DNA of 64,000 nucleotides from Rhodovulum imhoffii (GCF_003046545.1 NZ_QAAA01000001.1:248001-312000), one strand, 5' to 3'. Positions 44,550 to 53,525 are shown, counted from the first letter of the stretch. A program made the numbers and translations. The notes: generated by a model not told the origin, from the sequence alone.

Positions 44550-44846
44550 ATGCCGGACCAGCCGGACGACATCACCCGTCTTCGCAAGGCGAGCTACGCG
44601 CTCGAAGACCTCCCCGAAACCATCGCCCTCCCGCAGCGCGCCGGTGACGAGCCGCGGGAGCCGCTGCCGGTCGTCGAGGCGACCGTCGACGAGATCGCCT
44701 TCGCGATCGTGGAGGCGGAGCGCGAGAGCTCGGCCGCCTACCGCCGCGCCGATGCGCTGAAGCGGCTCTACAAGCTCGCCCGCGAGGCGGGGTGCATCGG
44801 CGCCGATCGCGCCGCCGCTGCAGTGATGAAAAAGGAGGGCCGGTGA
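44550..44846 (+). CDS. Hypothetical phage protein, helical
   Basis: A 98-aa protein; ATG 44550 has ACGGAGAACC upstream (an in-frame ATG at 44511 is possible). Strongly helical and acidic, ending with a cluster of Lys and Arg. Its stop overlaps the start of the ATPase by 1 nt. It is possibly a partner of the Sak4-like ATPase. Function unknown. Confidence 0.6.
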   Translation: MPDQPDDITRLRKASYALEDLPETIALPQRAGDEPREPLPVVEATVDEIAFAIVEAERESSAAYRRADALKRLYKLAREAGCIGADRAAAAVMKKEGR

Positions 44847-45721
44847 TGGCCCTTCTCATCATCGGCGCCGACGAACGGCTCGCGCAGCGCAAGGGGATCA
44901 AGGGCGTCATCTTTGGCCGGTCCGGCATCGGCAAGACCAGCCTGCTCTGGACGCTGAACGCCTCGACCACGCTCTTCCTCGACCTCGAGGCTGGCGACCT
45001 GGCGGTCGAGGGGCTGGAGATCGACACGCTCCGGCCCCGCACCTGGAAGGAATGCCGCGACTTCGCGGTGTTCATCGGCGGGCCGAACCCGGCGCTGCGC
45101 GAGGACCAGCCCTACAGCCAGGCGCATTTCGATGAGGTCTGCGGGCGCTACGGCGATCCCACGGTGATCGGGAAATACGAGACCGTCTTCATCGACTCGA
45201 TCACCGTGGCCGGGCGGCTCTGCTTCCAGTGGTGCCGCGGGCAGCCCGAGGCGTTCTCGGAGAAGACCGGCAAGCCAGATATCCGCGGCGCCTACGGGCT
45301 GCACGGCCGCGAGATGATCGGCTGGCTGACCCACCTGCAACACACGCGCGGCAAGCATGTCTGGTTCGTCGGGATCCTCGACGAGCGGCTCGACGACTTC
45401 AATCGCAAGGTCTTCCAGCCGCAGATCGACGGCTCGAAGACCGGGCTCGAGCTGCCCGGCATCGTCGACCAGGTCATCACCATGGCCGACATCCCGGACC
45501 CCGGCGGCCAGCCGCAGCGCACTTTCGTCTGCCAGACACTGAACCCCTGGGGCTATCCGGCCAAGGATCGCTCCGGTCGCCTCGACAGGGTCGAGGCCCC
45601 GCATCTCGGACGGCTGATGGAGAAGATCCAGCGCCCCGCGGCGCCTGCCTCCGAACGTCTGACCTGGCCGCCGGTGACCCCGGCCGATCCCGCGCCCGCG
45701 CAGGAGCCCGACCATGGCTGA
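44846..45721 (+). CDS. Sak4-like phage recombination ATPase (RecA-like)
   Basis: A 291-aa P-loop protein. Walker A FGRSGIGKTS near residue 24, Walker B-like KYETVFIDSI near 108-117, and a HVWFVGILDERLDD strand. This layout is that of phage AAA ATPases of the Sak4/Erf-replacing type, which anneal single strands with a cognate SSB. GGAGGGCCGGTG precedes the ATG. The SSB-like gene follows after a copy of the duplicated leader. Confidence 0.8.
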   Translation: MALLIIGADERLAQRKGIKGVIFGRSGIGKTSLLWTLNASTTLFLDLEAGDLAVEGLEIDTLRPRTWKECRDFAVFIGGPNPALREDQPYSQAHFDEVCGRYGDPTVIGKYETVFIDSITVAGRLCFQWCRGQPEAFSEKTGKPDIRGAYGLHGREMIGWLTHLQHTRGKHVWFVGILDERLDDFNRKVFQPQIDGSKTGLELPGIVDQVITMADIPDPGGQPQRTFVCQTLNPWGYPAKDRSGRLDRVEAPHLGRLMEKIQRPAAPASERLTWPPVTPADPAPAQEPDHG

Positions 45722-45739
45722 GCGCATCTCGCCATCCCC

Positions 45740-45822
45740 GATGTCCCGATCCGGGCGCCGGGGTGGCTTTTCCCTATCGACGCCGCTGCGCGTCCCATCC
45801 TCCAACTGAAAGGAGCCGCGCA
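45740..45822 (+). repeat. Duplicated leader element, copy 2
   Basis: GATGTCCCGATCCGGG, CCGGGGTGGCTTTTCCC and CCTCCAACTGAAAGGAG, then ATG 45823. Same order and near-equal spacing as 44236-44316. Here the element ends in a good Shine-Dalgarno (AAAGGAG). Confidence 0.55.
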
Positions 45823-46446
45823 ATGTCCGGACCCTGGAACGACTTCAACTCCGCGCAATCCAACACCAACGTCATCCCGAAGGGCACGCTCGCCAAGGTG
45901 CGCCTGACGCTCCGCCCCGGCGGCTTCGACGACCCCTCGCAGGGCTGGACCGGCGGCTGGGCGCGCCGCGCCGCCACCGGCGCCGTCTATCTCGACGCCG
46001 AATACACGGTGCTCGAGGGTCCCTATGCCCGCCGCAAGGTCTGGTCGCTGATCGGCCTCTACAGCCCGAAGGGCCCTGACTGGGCCAACATGGGGCGCGG
46101 CCTGATCCGCGGCATCCTCAACTCGGCGCGCGGCGTGTCCGACAAGGACAATTCGCCCGAGGCGCAGGCCCGCCGCCGGATCAACGGCTTCGGCGATCTC
46201 GACGGCGTCGAATTCGTCGCCCGCATCGACATCGGCACCGACACCAACGGCGAGGACAAGAACGAGATCCGCGCCGCGGTCACGCCCGACCATCGCGACT
46301 ACGCCGCGCTCATGGGCGCGGTCGCGCCGCAGGTGTCCGCCGCCCCGGCGCAGGGCCACGCCCCGCAGCAACCCACCACGGCCACCCAGCCCAGCCAGCC
46401 CGCGTCCGCCCCCGGCGCCGCCGGTCGGCCGAGCTGGGCGCAGTAA
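45823..46446 (+). CDS. Probable phage single-stranded DNA-binding protein
   Basis: A 207-aa protein starting MSGPWNDFNSAQSN. The core (10-150) is strand-rich, with aromatic residues placed as in OB-fold or DUF669-type proteins. The tail (about 160-207) is Pro/Ala/Gln-rich and disordered. Position between a Sak4-like ATPase and a helicase is typical for a phage SSB. Assigned mainly from context and composition. Confidence 0.6.
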   Translation: MSGPWNDFNSAQSNTNVIPKGTLAKVRLTLRPGGFDDPSQGWTGGWARRAATGAVYLDAEYTVLEGPYARRKVWSLIGLYSPKGPDWANMGRGLIRGILNSARGVSDKDNSPEAQARRRINGFGDLDGVEFVARIDIGTDTNGEDKNEIRAAVTPDHRDYAALMGAVAPQVSAAPAQGHAPQQPTTATQPSQPASAPGAAGRPSWAQ

Positions 46447-46460
46447 GGGGGAGACCGGCC

Positions 46461-48149
46461 ATGCGCCTGCGCCCCCGCCAGAAGACCTTCGTCGAGCGCA
46501 GCGTGGCTGCGCTCGCCTCCCGCGGCAACACGCTGGGCGTGGCGCCCACCGGTGCGGGCAAGACCATCATGCTCTCGGCGGTCACAGGCGAGATGATCGC
46601 AGACGGCGCGAAGGCCTGCGTGCTGGCGCATCGCGACGAGCTGACCGCGCAGAACCGCTCCAAGTTCCAGCGCGTGGTGCCGGGCGTCGCCACATCGGTG
46701 ATCGACGCCACGGAGAAGTCTTGGGGCGGCCAGGTCGCCTTCGCCATGGTGCCGACGTTGGCGCGGGCCTCGAACCTCGCCGACATGCCGCGCCTCGACC
46801 TGCTGGTTGTCGACGAGGCGCACCATGCCGTCGCCGACAGCTATCGCCGCATCATCGACCGGGTGCGCGAGGCCAATCCCGACGCCCGCATTTTCGGGGT
46901 CACGGCGACGCCGAACCGGGGCGACAGGAAGGGCCTGCGCGAGGTTTTCGATAATGTCGCCGACCAGGTGCGGCTGGGCGAGTTGATCGCCTCGGGCCAC
47001 CTCGTGCCGCCGCGCACCTTCGTCATCGACGTGGGCGTGCAGGACGAGCTGCGTTCGGTCCGCAAGACCATGGCGGATTTCGACATGGCGGAGGTGGCGG
47101 GCATCTTGGACCGCGCCCCCGTCACCGACGAGGTGATCCGCCACTGGAAGGAAAAGGCGGGCGACAGGCAGACCGTGGTGTTCTGCTCCACCGTCGCGCA
47201 CGCCGAACACGTCACCGAGGCGTTCAGGGCGGCGGGCGTGTCCGCCGCGCTGATCCACGGCGATCTGGCGGCAGAAACCCGCAAGGCGATCCTCGCAGAC
47301 TACGCGGCGGGGGACATCCGCGTCGTGGTCAACGTGGCGGTGCTGACCGAGGGCTGGGACCATCCGCCCACCTCCTGCGTCGTGCTGCTGCGGCCCAGCT
47401 CCTACAAGTCCACCATGATCCAGATGGTCGGGCGCGGCCTGCGCACCGTCGACCCCGAGGAACATCCCGGCGTCGTCAAGACCGACTGCGTCGTGCTGGA
47501 TTTCGGGACGTCGAGCCTGATCCACGGCACGCTGGAACAGGACGTCGATCTCGACGGCAAGACCGAGGCTGGTGACGCCCCGACGAAGACCTGTCCGGCC
47601 TGCGAGGCAGAGATCCCCCTGGCCGCCACCGAATGCCCGCTCTGCGGCGAGGTTTTCCGGCGGGAGGACGAAGAGGCCGGTGAAGGCGGAGGTGCCGCAT
47701 CGCTCTCGGGTTTCATGATGACCGAGATCGACCTGCTGAAGCGGTCCAGCTTCGCGTGGGTCGACCTCTACGGCACGGACGACGCGCTGATGGCCACGGG
47801 CTTCGCGGCCTGGGGCGGCATCTTCTGGCTGGACGGGGTCTGGTACGCCATCGGCGGCGCGAAGGGCGAACGCCCGCATCTGCTGGGCGTGGGCGAGCGG
47901 ACCGTCTGCCTCGCGCAGGCCGATGACTGGCTGAACACCCACGAGACCGACGAGAGCGCCTTCAAGACCCGCTCCTGGCTGCGCCAGCCGCCGACCGAGA
48001 AGCAGCTGCAGTACCTGCCGCCCGAGTGCCGCCATGACTTCGGCCTGACGCGCTACCGCGCCTCGGCGCTGATGACCTTCGGCTTCAACAAGCGCGCCAT
48101 CCGCCAGCTGATCGACACGGCCGCCCGGCCCGAACGGAGGGCGGCATGA
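46461..48149 (+). CDS. DEAD/DEAH-box (SF2) helicase with zinc ribbon
   Basis: A 562-aa helicase. Motif I VAPTGAGKT near residue 28, motif II VVDEAHH near 118, motif III VTATPNR, motif V NVAVLTEGWDHP and motif VI QMVGRGLRT. A zinc ribbon CPACEAEIPLAATECPLCGE follows near residue 375. The C-terminal 170 residues are phage-specific. It is probably involved in phage DNA replication or recombination. It is preceded by GGGGGAGACC and followed by a DUF6511 gene after 3 nt. Confidence 0.9.
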   Translation: MRLRPRQKTFVERSVAALASRGNTLGVAPTGAGKTIMLSAVTGEMIADGAKACVLAHRDELTAQNRSKFQRVVPGVATSVIDATEKSWGGQVAFAMVPTLARASNLADMPRLDLLVVDEAHHAVADSYRRIIDRVREANPDARIFGVTATPNRGDRKGLREVFDNVADQVRLGELIASGHLVPPRTFVIDVGVQDELRSVRKTMADFDMAEVAGILDRAPVTDEVIRHWKEKAGDRQTVVFCSTVAHAEHVTEAFRAAGVSAALIHGDLAAETRKAILADYAAGDIRVVVNVAVLTEGWDHPPTSCVVLLRPSSYKSTMIQMVGRGLRTVDPEEHPGVVKTDCVVLDFGTSSLIHGTLEQDVDLDGKTEAGDAPTKTCPACEAEIPLAATECPLCGEVFRREDEEAGEGGGAASLSGFMMTEIDLLKRSSFAWVDLYGTDDALMATGFAAWGGIFWLDGVWYAIGGAKGERPHLLGVGERTVCLAQADDWLNTHETDESAFKTRSWLRQPPTEKQLQYLPPECRHDFGLTRYRASALMTFGFNKRAIRQLIDTAARPERRAA

Positions 48150-48152
48150 CCG

Positions 48153-48563
48153 ATGTCCACATCTACCCCCATCACGGCCGAGGACCGGCGGCGGCTCTGG
48201 CATCCGCGTGGAACGCTCTGTGCTGTCTGCCGGCAACCCACCCGTGGGTTTGGCTGGTTCGATCCGGTCCGGTCGAAGCGGCGCCGGCCCTCTGTCTGGT
48301 TCTGCTCGATGCCCTGCCAGTCCTTCTGGACGCGCTTGGCCAGGGAGCGTTTCGCCATGGTTGACCTGACCGAGGAAGAGCGCGCCGCGATCACCGCCAC
48401 CATGAAGCGCGTGGCGCTGCTGATGGACGAGATCGGCTGGGCCACCCCGCTTGCGGATCTGACCGAGGCGCAGGTGCGCGCGCTGATCGAGGAAGCCGTC
48501 GAGGGCTTCCGCGAGGCCATGTCCGACATCGCCCGGGCGCAGACGCCGGAGGTGCCGTTTTGA
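48153..48563 (+). CDS. DUF6511-like zinc-binding phage protein
   Basis: A 136-aa protein. LWHPRGTLCAVCRQPTRGFGWFDP and VWFCSMPCQSFW give a four-cysteine zinc site, typical of DUF6511. The C-terminal half is helical. An ATG at 48146 in another frame (ATGA overlap with the helicase stop) is rejected because this frame carries the conserved motif. It overlaps the nuclease gene by 4 nt. Confidence 0.75.
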   Translation: MSTSTPITAEDRRRLWHPRGTLCAVCRQPTRGFGWFDPVRSKRRRPSVWFCSMPCQSFWTRLARERFAMVDLTEEERAAITATMKRVALLMDEIGWATPLADLTEAQVRALIEEAVEGFREAMSDIARAQTPEVPF

Positions 48564-49330
48564 CCCTCGACTACAATCGCCGCCCCAGCTTCGCCGACCG
48601 GGTCAACGCCGCCGTCGATCGGGCGCTGACCGCCGATCAGGCGACGCGGCCGCCCCGCGACTACCTCGGCGGCTCGCGCCTCGGCCATGCCTGCGAGCGC
48701 GCCCTGCAATTCGAGTTCACGGCGACGTCGAAGGACGAAGGCCAGGACTTCAGCGGCCAGTTGCTGCGCATCTTCGCCATCGGCCACGCGCTCGAGGATC
48801 TGGCCGTCGCCTGGCTGCGTGGCGCGGGCTTCGACCTCTACACCCGCAAGGGCAACCGGCCCGATGGCGGCCAGTTCGGGTTCTCCGTCGCGGGCGGGCG
48901 CATCCGCGGTCATGTCGACGGCATCATCGCTGCTGGGCCGGAGGGGTTCGGTCTCGCCGTTCCCGCCCTCTGGGAATGCAAGACGATGAACGCGAAGAAC
49001 TGGCGCGCCTGCGTCAAGGACGGCGTGACCAAGTCGAAGCCGGTCTACGCCGCCCAGATCGCAGTCTATCAGGCCTACATGGAAGCGACGGTCCCCGGCA
49101 TCTCGACCGCGCCCGCGCTCTTCACCGCGATCAACAAGGACACGGCCGAGCTGCACCACGAGCAGGTCGCCTTCGATGCCGATCTCGCGCAGCGCATGTC
49201 CGACCGGGGCGTGCGGATCCTGCAGGCGACCGATGCGGGCGAGCTTCTGCCACGCGTCGCCACCACGCCCGACTTCTTCGAATGCCGCTTCTGCCCGTGG
49301 TCCGCGCGCTGCTGGGGGCTTCCCGCATGA
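48560..49330 (+). CDS. PD-(D/E)XK nuclease, Cas4/RecB-like
   Basis: A 256-aa nuclease. The order is GGSRLGHACERALQF (N-terminal Cys and helix), GHALEDLAVAWL, RGHVDGIIA (Asp), LWECKTM (Glu-Cys-Lys catalytic), AQIAVYQAYM and a C-terminal ECRFCPWSARCW. The Cys set suggests an iron-sulfur cluster as in Cas4/AddB. It is likely the phage recombination exonuclease partner of the Sak4-like ATPase. It overlaps neighbours by 4 nt on both sides. Confidence 0.85.
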   Translation: MTLDYNRRPSFADRVNAAVDRALTADQATRPPRDYLGGSRLGHACERALQFEFTATSKDEGQDFSGQLLRIFAIGHALEDLAVAWLRGAGFDLYTRKGNRPDGGQFGFSVAGGRIRGHVDGIIAAGPEGFGLAVPALWECKTMNAKNWRACVKDGVTKSKPVYAAQIAVYQAYMEATVPGISTAPALFTAINKDTAELHHEQVAFDADLAQRMSDRGVRILQATDAGELLPRVATTPDFFECRFCPWSARCWGLPA

Positions 49331-51648
49331 GTGACGACGGCATCCTGCATTTCAACCCGTGGATGGACTTCAACGACGGGCCACCGTCCGAGAACCCCTT
49401 CGGCTGCGACCCCGACCCCGAGCAGATCGCCGTGTTCCTCGACACCGTGTTCAGCTGGTGCGAGGGGCTGATCCCGCTGCGCGGCTTCGTCGACAAGGGT
49501 CAGGGCCGGGACGGCAAGCCGCACAACATCTGGATCCCCGCCGACGACACCGCGCCGGGGAAACTCACGACCTTTGCCGCATGGGCGAACCGCGAGGGCG
49601 CGGCCGTTTATGTCATCCCCGGCACGGTCGAGCAACAGGGCCAGGCCCGCGCCGCCGACGTGCTGCAGATGCAGGCCATCGTGGTCGATCTCGACGCGGG
49701 CGACATCCCGGCGAAGCTGGGCCATGTCACCCGCCACCTCGGCGCGCCGACGCTCATCATCGAAAGCGGCGGGAGGACGCCCGAGGGCGCGGCGAAGCTG
49801 CACGTCTGGTGGAAACTGACCGAACCGGCCGAGGGTGAGGACCTGGTCACCCTCTGCCGCCTGCGCGGCGAGATCGCCGTGAAGGTCGGCGGCGACACGC
49901 ATTTCCGCTCGGCGCACCAGCCGATCCGGGTGCCCGGCACGGTCTATCACAAGCACGGTCATCAACGCCTCGTGCAGATCCGCGAACATCGAGACGTCGA
50001 GGTGGACCTGGCGGATTTCGCCGAGAAGGTCGCCGAAATGCCGCCGCTGCCAGGCGTAGGCTTCGCCAGCGACGTTGCCGCGCCGACCACGAAGCCCGGC
50101 ATCGATGCGGTGCTCACCACGCCGGTGCGCGAAGGCGCGGTCGACGACTGGTCGCGGTTCCAGGGGGCCAGCGCCGCCATCGGCCATTACGTACGCCTCG
50201 TCCACGAGGGCCGCCTCGATCCCTTCGCGGGCTGGGAGGCGATCTGCGGCTACAACGCCGCCATGCTGCGCCCATCCTGGCCGCTCGATCGGCTGATGGC
50301 CGAGTCAGAACGGCTCTGGGCGTTGCATGTGAAGCGCAACGGCCCGCCGCTCCTGCGTGCGGCCCATGTCGATGCCCCGGCCAGCCCGCTGCCGACCTTC
50401 AGCCTCGGCGCGCTGCTCGACGACACCAGTCCGATGCCCGAGGACATCATCGGGCCGCGCGTACTGACGCCGGGTGGGCTCCTGGTGCTGGGCGGCGCGC
50501 CGAAGGTCGGCAAGAGCGACTTCCTGATCTCCTGGCTCGTCCACATGGCGGCGGGCGTGCCGTTCCTCGGCTTCACCCCGCCCCGGCCGCTGCGCGTGTT
50601 CTACCTGCAGGCCGAGATCCAGTATCACTATCTGCGCGAGCGCATGCAGCAGATCGCGCTGCCCACCGCCGTCATTGCCGCCGCGCGCGACACCTTCATT
50701 GCCACGCCGAAGCTGAAGCTGCTGCTCGATGCCGAGGGCGTCGCTTGCGTGGCCGAGGCGATCCGGGCCGCATTCGCCGACGCGCCGCCCGACATCATCG
50801 TCATCGACCCGATCCGCAACCTCTTCGACGGCGGACCCGAGGGGGGCGGCGAGAACGACAACACCGCCATGATGTTCTTCCTGAAGGACCGGGTGGAGCT
50901 CTTGCGCGAGGCGGTCAATCCGGACGCGGGCGTCATCCTCGCCCACCACACCCGCAAGGTCACCAAGCACCAGGTCAAGGAAGATCCCTTCCTCGCGCTC
51001 TCCGGCGCCAGCGCGCTGCGTGGCTTCTACACCTCGGGGCTGCTCATGCACCGGCCCGACGAGGACAGCAGCGTTCGCAAACTGGAGATCGAACTGCGGA
51101 ACGGTCCCGCGCTGCCCGGCAAGCTGATCGACAAGGTGAAGGGCGAGTGGGTCGAACTGAACCCGATGAACGAGCGCTTGGTGCGCAAGGAGGTCGGCGC
51201 CAAGCTCGACGCCGAGCGGCTGCGCAAGCACGATGTCATCCTCGGCATGCTGCTGGATGAGGCGGCGAGCGAGCGCCTCTACACCGCCATGCAGTTCGCC
51301 GAGACCTTCGAGAACCGGGGCGGTCTGGGCAGCAAGCACACGATCCGCGAGCGCCTCAGCGTGCTGGCGACCAAGGGCTTCGTGAAGTTCCTGCGCGACC
51401 CCTCGGGGTTCGGCTTCCCCGTCACCCGGTCGCGGTTCGGCTATCTCTGCGTCGAGGGCATGCAGTTCGGCGCACCCGCCGAGGAGGTCGATCCGGCCAC
51501 CGGCGAGGTCACCACGGAGGTCCGTCCGGTCCTGCCCAGCCACTTCAAGTGCCCCCAATCCGGGCTCTGCCTGCAGGTCGAAAACCCCGCCGTCTGGGTC
51601 TACCCGGAGGGGCTGGAGGACGACCTAACTCATATGAGTGAGGCCTGA
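49327..51648 (+). CDS. Phage primase-helicase (RepA-like AAA ATPase with primase-type N-domain)
   Basis: A 773-aa replication protein; start ATG 49327 overlaps the nuclease stop by 4 nt. The N-terminal 270 residues contain VVDLDAGDIPAKLGHV and a GGDTHFRSAHQPIRVPGT stretch, as in RepB/Prim-Pol-like domains. The RecA-like domain has Walker A GGAPKVGKSDF near residue 400, LQAEIQ and Walker B DIIVIDPIRNLF, with AHHTRK as the motif-3 region. A winged-helix-like C-terminus follows. It resembles RepA/DnaB-type helicases encoded by phages. Confidence 0.8.
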   Translation: MSDDGILHFNPWMDFNDGPPSENPFGCDPDPEQIAVFLDTVFSWCEGLIPLRGFVDKGQGRDGKPHNIWIPADDTAPGKLTTFAAWANREGAAVYVIPGTVEQQGQARAADVLQMQAIVVDLDAGDIPAKLGHVTRHLGAPTLIIESGGRTPEGAAKLHVWWKLTEPAEGEDLVTLCRLRGEIAVKVGGDTHFRSAHQPIRVPGTVYHKHGHQRLVQIREHRDVEVDLADFAEKVAEMPPLPGVGFASDVAAPTTKPGIDAVLTTPVREGAVDDWSRFQGASAAIGHYVRLVHEGRLDPFAGWEAICGYNAAMLRPSWPLDRLMAESERLWALHVKRNGPPLLRAAHVDAPASPLPTFSLGALLDDTSPMPEDIIGPRVLTPGGLLVLGGAPKVGKSDFLISWLVHMAAGVPFLGFTPPRPLRVFYLQAEIQYHYLRERMQQIALPTAVIAAARDTFIATPKLKLLLDAEGVACVAEAIRAAFADAPPDIIVIDPIRNLFDGGPEGGGENDNTAMMFFLKDRVELLREAVNPDAGVILAHHTRKVTKHQVKEDPFLALSGASALRGFYTSGLLMHRPDEDSSVRKLEIELRNGPALPGKLIDKVKGEWVELNPMNERLVRKEVGAKLDAERLRKHDVILGMLLDEAASERLYTAMQFAETFENRGGLGSKHTIRERLSVLATKGFVKFLRDPSGFGFPVTRSRFGYLCVEGMQFGAPAEEVDPATGEVTTEVRPVLPSHFKCPQSGLCLQVENPAVWVYPEGLEDDLTHMSEA

Positions 51649-51857
51649 CTCATATGACAGCGCCAACTGTGCACTCAATGAAATCAACGGGTTACGGGCA
51701 AATAAGAGTTAGGTCCCTGACTCATGCCCGAAGACTTCATGAAGTCTTATTCCGTAATGATTTCAGCCGCTTGCCTGCTCCGGAACAGTTAGGTGTCAAA
51801 CACCCATACTACGTATGGGAGGGCCACCCCACAGGGTTGGCCACTCCTCCCATACGT
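51623..51857. repeat. Palindrome and repeat cluster, candidate phage origin or control region
   Basis: ACTCATATGAGT (51628-51639) is repeated as ACTCATATGA (51648-51657). GTTAGGT lies at 51708 and 51788, with its complement ACCTAAC at 51623. AAGACTTCATGAAGTCTT (51731-51748) is an 18-bp perfect palindrome. ACGTATGGGAGG/CCTCCCATACGT (51811-51822 with 51846-51857) is a 12-bp stem. Most of this falls in the 340-nt gap 51649-51988, where no convincing gene is seen. Confidence 0.5.
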
Positions 51858-51988
51858 CCGGGCCAGCCGCGCGCGCCGCCGTGACGGTCTGTTGTGCTTC
51901 CCGATCCGACGACGGCGGCCCCGTACCGCCAAGCACCAGACCGCCGTCGTCTTCCACCACCACAGGCCACCGGCAAAGGAGACCCATC

Positions 51989-52528
51989 ATGGCTCAGCCG
52001 ACTCTGATCCCGAATTGCGACGGCGCAAGGTTTGAATCGCTGCCGCTCGACACGCCCCGCAACCGCTGCATCCTCGCGCTCGACCTCGGCACCTCGACCG
52101 GCTGGGCGATCCGCGGACATGACGGCCTGATCACCAGCGGCACCGTCTCGCTGCGCCCCGGCCGCTTCGACGGCGGCGGCATGCGCTACCTGCGCTTCAC
52201 CAACTGGCTGACCGAGATCGACCGCCTGTCCGGGCCCGTCGCCGCCATCTGGTTCGAGGAAGTCCGCCGCCACGCTGGCACCGACGCGAGCCACATCTAC
52301 GGCGGGCTCATGGCCACGCTGACCGCATGGGCCGAACTGCGCGGCGTGCCCTACGAGGGCGTTCCGGTCGGCACGATCAAGCGCCACGCCGCTGGCAAGG
52401 GCAACGCCGACAAGGCCGCCATGGTCGCCGCCGTCTGCGCCCGCGGCTTCAACCCCGCCGATGACAACGAGGCCGATGCCATCGCCATCCTGCTCTGGGC
52501 GATCGAGACGAAGGGAGGTGTCGCATGA
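51989..52528 (+). CDS. RuvC-like Holliday junction resolvase/endonuclease of the phage
   Basis: A 179-aa RNase H-fold nuclease; start 51989 after AAAGGAGACC. ILALDLGTSTGWAI (first Asp near residue 32), VAAIWFEEVRRH (Glu), and NADKAAMV...DDNEADAIAILLWA (C-terminal Asp pair) match the RuvC catalytic pattern. Probable role: resolving branched phage DNA before packaging. It overlaps the next gene by 4 nt. Confidence 0.85.
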   Translation: MAQPTLIPNCDGARFESLPLDTPRNRCILALDLGTSTGWAIRGHDGLITSGTVSLRPGRFDGGGMRYLRFTNWLTEIDRLSGPVAAIWFEEVRRHAGTDASHIYGGLMATLTAWAELRGVPYEGVPVGTIKRHAAGKGNADKAAMVAAVCARGFNPADDNEADAIAILLWAIETKGGVA

Positions 52529-52725
52529 GATGGCATCCCCAAGGCTACGGCGGCCGACGCCGGGATCCCGAGCAGGTCAAGCGCGAGGGCTGGCAGGAAC
52601 AGGGCGTCCTCGCGGTCTCCGCCGATGACGACCGCCTCACCTGGCCCGAGCGTGAACTGGTCCGCCAGCTCGGCGAAAAGCTCTACGGCCCGCGTCCCTC
52701 CGACAGGGAGGTGCGCCATGGCTGA
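52525..52725 (+). CDS. Small hypothetical phage protein
   Basis: A 66-aa charged protein (MRWHPQGYGGRRRDPEQVKREG...). It overlaps RuvC by 4 nt and the next gene by 8 nt, which supports it being translated. No recognised domain. Confidence 0.65.
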   Translation: MRWHPQGYGGRRRDPEQVKREGWQEQGVLAVSADDDRLTWPERELVRQLGEKLYGPRPSDREVRHG

Positions 52726-53098
52726 TCGCGAATGGACCGCCGACTGCGTCGCCGATCATTTCGAGGAGGCGTTCCGCACCCTGCGCAAGCTGCCGCCGGT
52801 GAAGGCGCAAGGCTACTTCAACACCTGGCCGGACATCGTGCGCACCAGCCGCGAGATCGCCGCGATGGAGCCGCAGCCGATGCGGGTCTGGCCCTCGGCC
52901 GCCGCGATCACCCGACTGGAGCAGACCTTCGACTGGGTGCTCTGGATCGAGGAAGGAGAGCGCAAGCTCGTGTGGTCGCGCGCGGCCCGCGTGCCGTGGA
53001 AGCAGATCAGCGGGGAGATGGGCTGCGACCGCACCACCGCGTGGCGTCGCTGGCAACTGGCGCTGACCAAGATCGCCGCGCGCCTGAATGCGCAGTGA
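52718..53098 (+). CDS. DUF6362-like phage protein with HTH
   Basis: A 126-aa protein; start 52718 after AGGGAGG. The core WPDIVRTSREIAAMEPQPMRVWPS and FDWVLWIEEGERKLVW are typical of the family. The C-terminus RVPWKQISGEMGCDRTTAWRRW is a helix-turn-helix, so it probably binds DNA, perhaps as a late regulator. A terminator follows 70 nt after the stop. Confidence 0.8.
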   Translation: MADREWTADCVADHFEEAFRTLRKLPPVKAQGYFNTWPDIVRTSREIAAMEPQPMRVWPSAAAITRLEQTFDWVLWIEEGERKLVWSRAARVPWKQISGEMGCDRTTAWRRWQLALTKIAARLNAQ

Positions 53099-53167
53099 CT
53101 CCAATGTGTTGCAACACTTTTTCCTTCGACATCTGCAACAGATCCATGCTATTCCGAAGGCAAGATG

Positions 53168-53201
53168 GGGAGAGTGCGCTGGAAGGCTCGCTCTCCCTTT
53201 T
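53168..53201 (+). terminator. Rho-independent terminator of the early operon
   Basis: GGGAGAG (53168-53174) pairs with CTCTCCC (53191-53197), followed by TTTT. It closes the long early operon. Confidence 0.6.
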
Positions 53202-53525
53202 GCGTTGACGGGGGCCTTCTGGACCCCGGTATCCAGCGAGGGTCCGGCCGGGGTCCAGCCCACGGCAGTTTCCGGTTCCTTCCTGGCGATATTCGTATGC
53301 TGGCGGGCTTGGCTCGGCATTTCGCTAGCGACAGGGCCGGATTTTTGGGAAGCCACCGGAGACCAGCGTCCAACCGCGACGCCTGAAACCCTCGCAAAAT
53401 CAAATATCTGACGGGCCGCGCGGGGTGGATACCCCGCGGATACCGGAGTCCAGCCGGAAGCCGGTGGACCCCGCCGTGCCGGAGTCCACCCGGCGGATGC
53501 CGATCGACCATCGACAGGAACCTGC
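53202..53525 (+). other. Structured non-coding gap before the methyltransferase gene
   Basis: No credible gene. GGACCCCGG (53221) pairs with CCGGGGTCC (53248). CGCGGGGT-GGAT-ACCCCGCG spans 53419-53438. CCGGAGTCCA is repeated at 53443 and 53479. It must contain the promoter or leader of the methyltransferase operon. Confidence 0.5.

Noticed and set aside
46299-48236. 645-aa minus-strand open frame opposite the SF2 helicase
   Set aside because: It is the antisense shadow of a well-supported helicase gene in high-GC DNA; no family motifs.
51654-51884. 76-aa plus-strand open frame in the gap after the primase-helicase
   Set aside because: No Shine-Dalgarno, no family features, and the interval is dominated by palindromes and repeats.
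53088-53411. 107-aa plus-strand open frame after the DUF6362 gene
   Set aside because: It crosses a terminator and hairpins, and the composition is not that of neighbouring genes.
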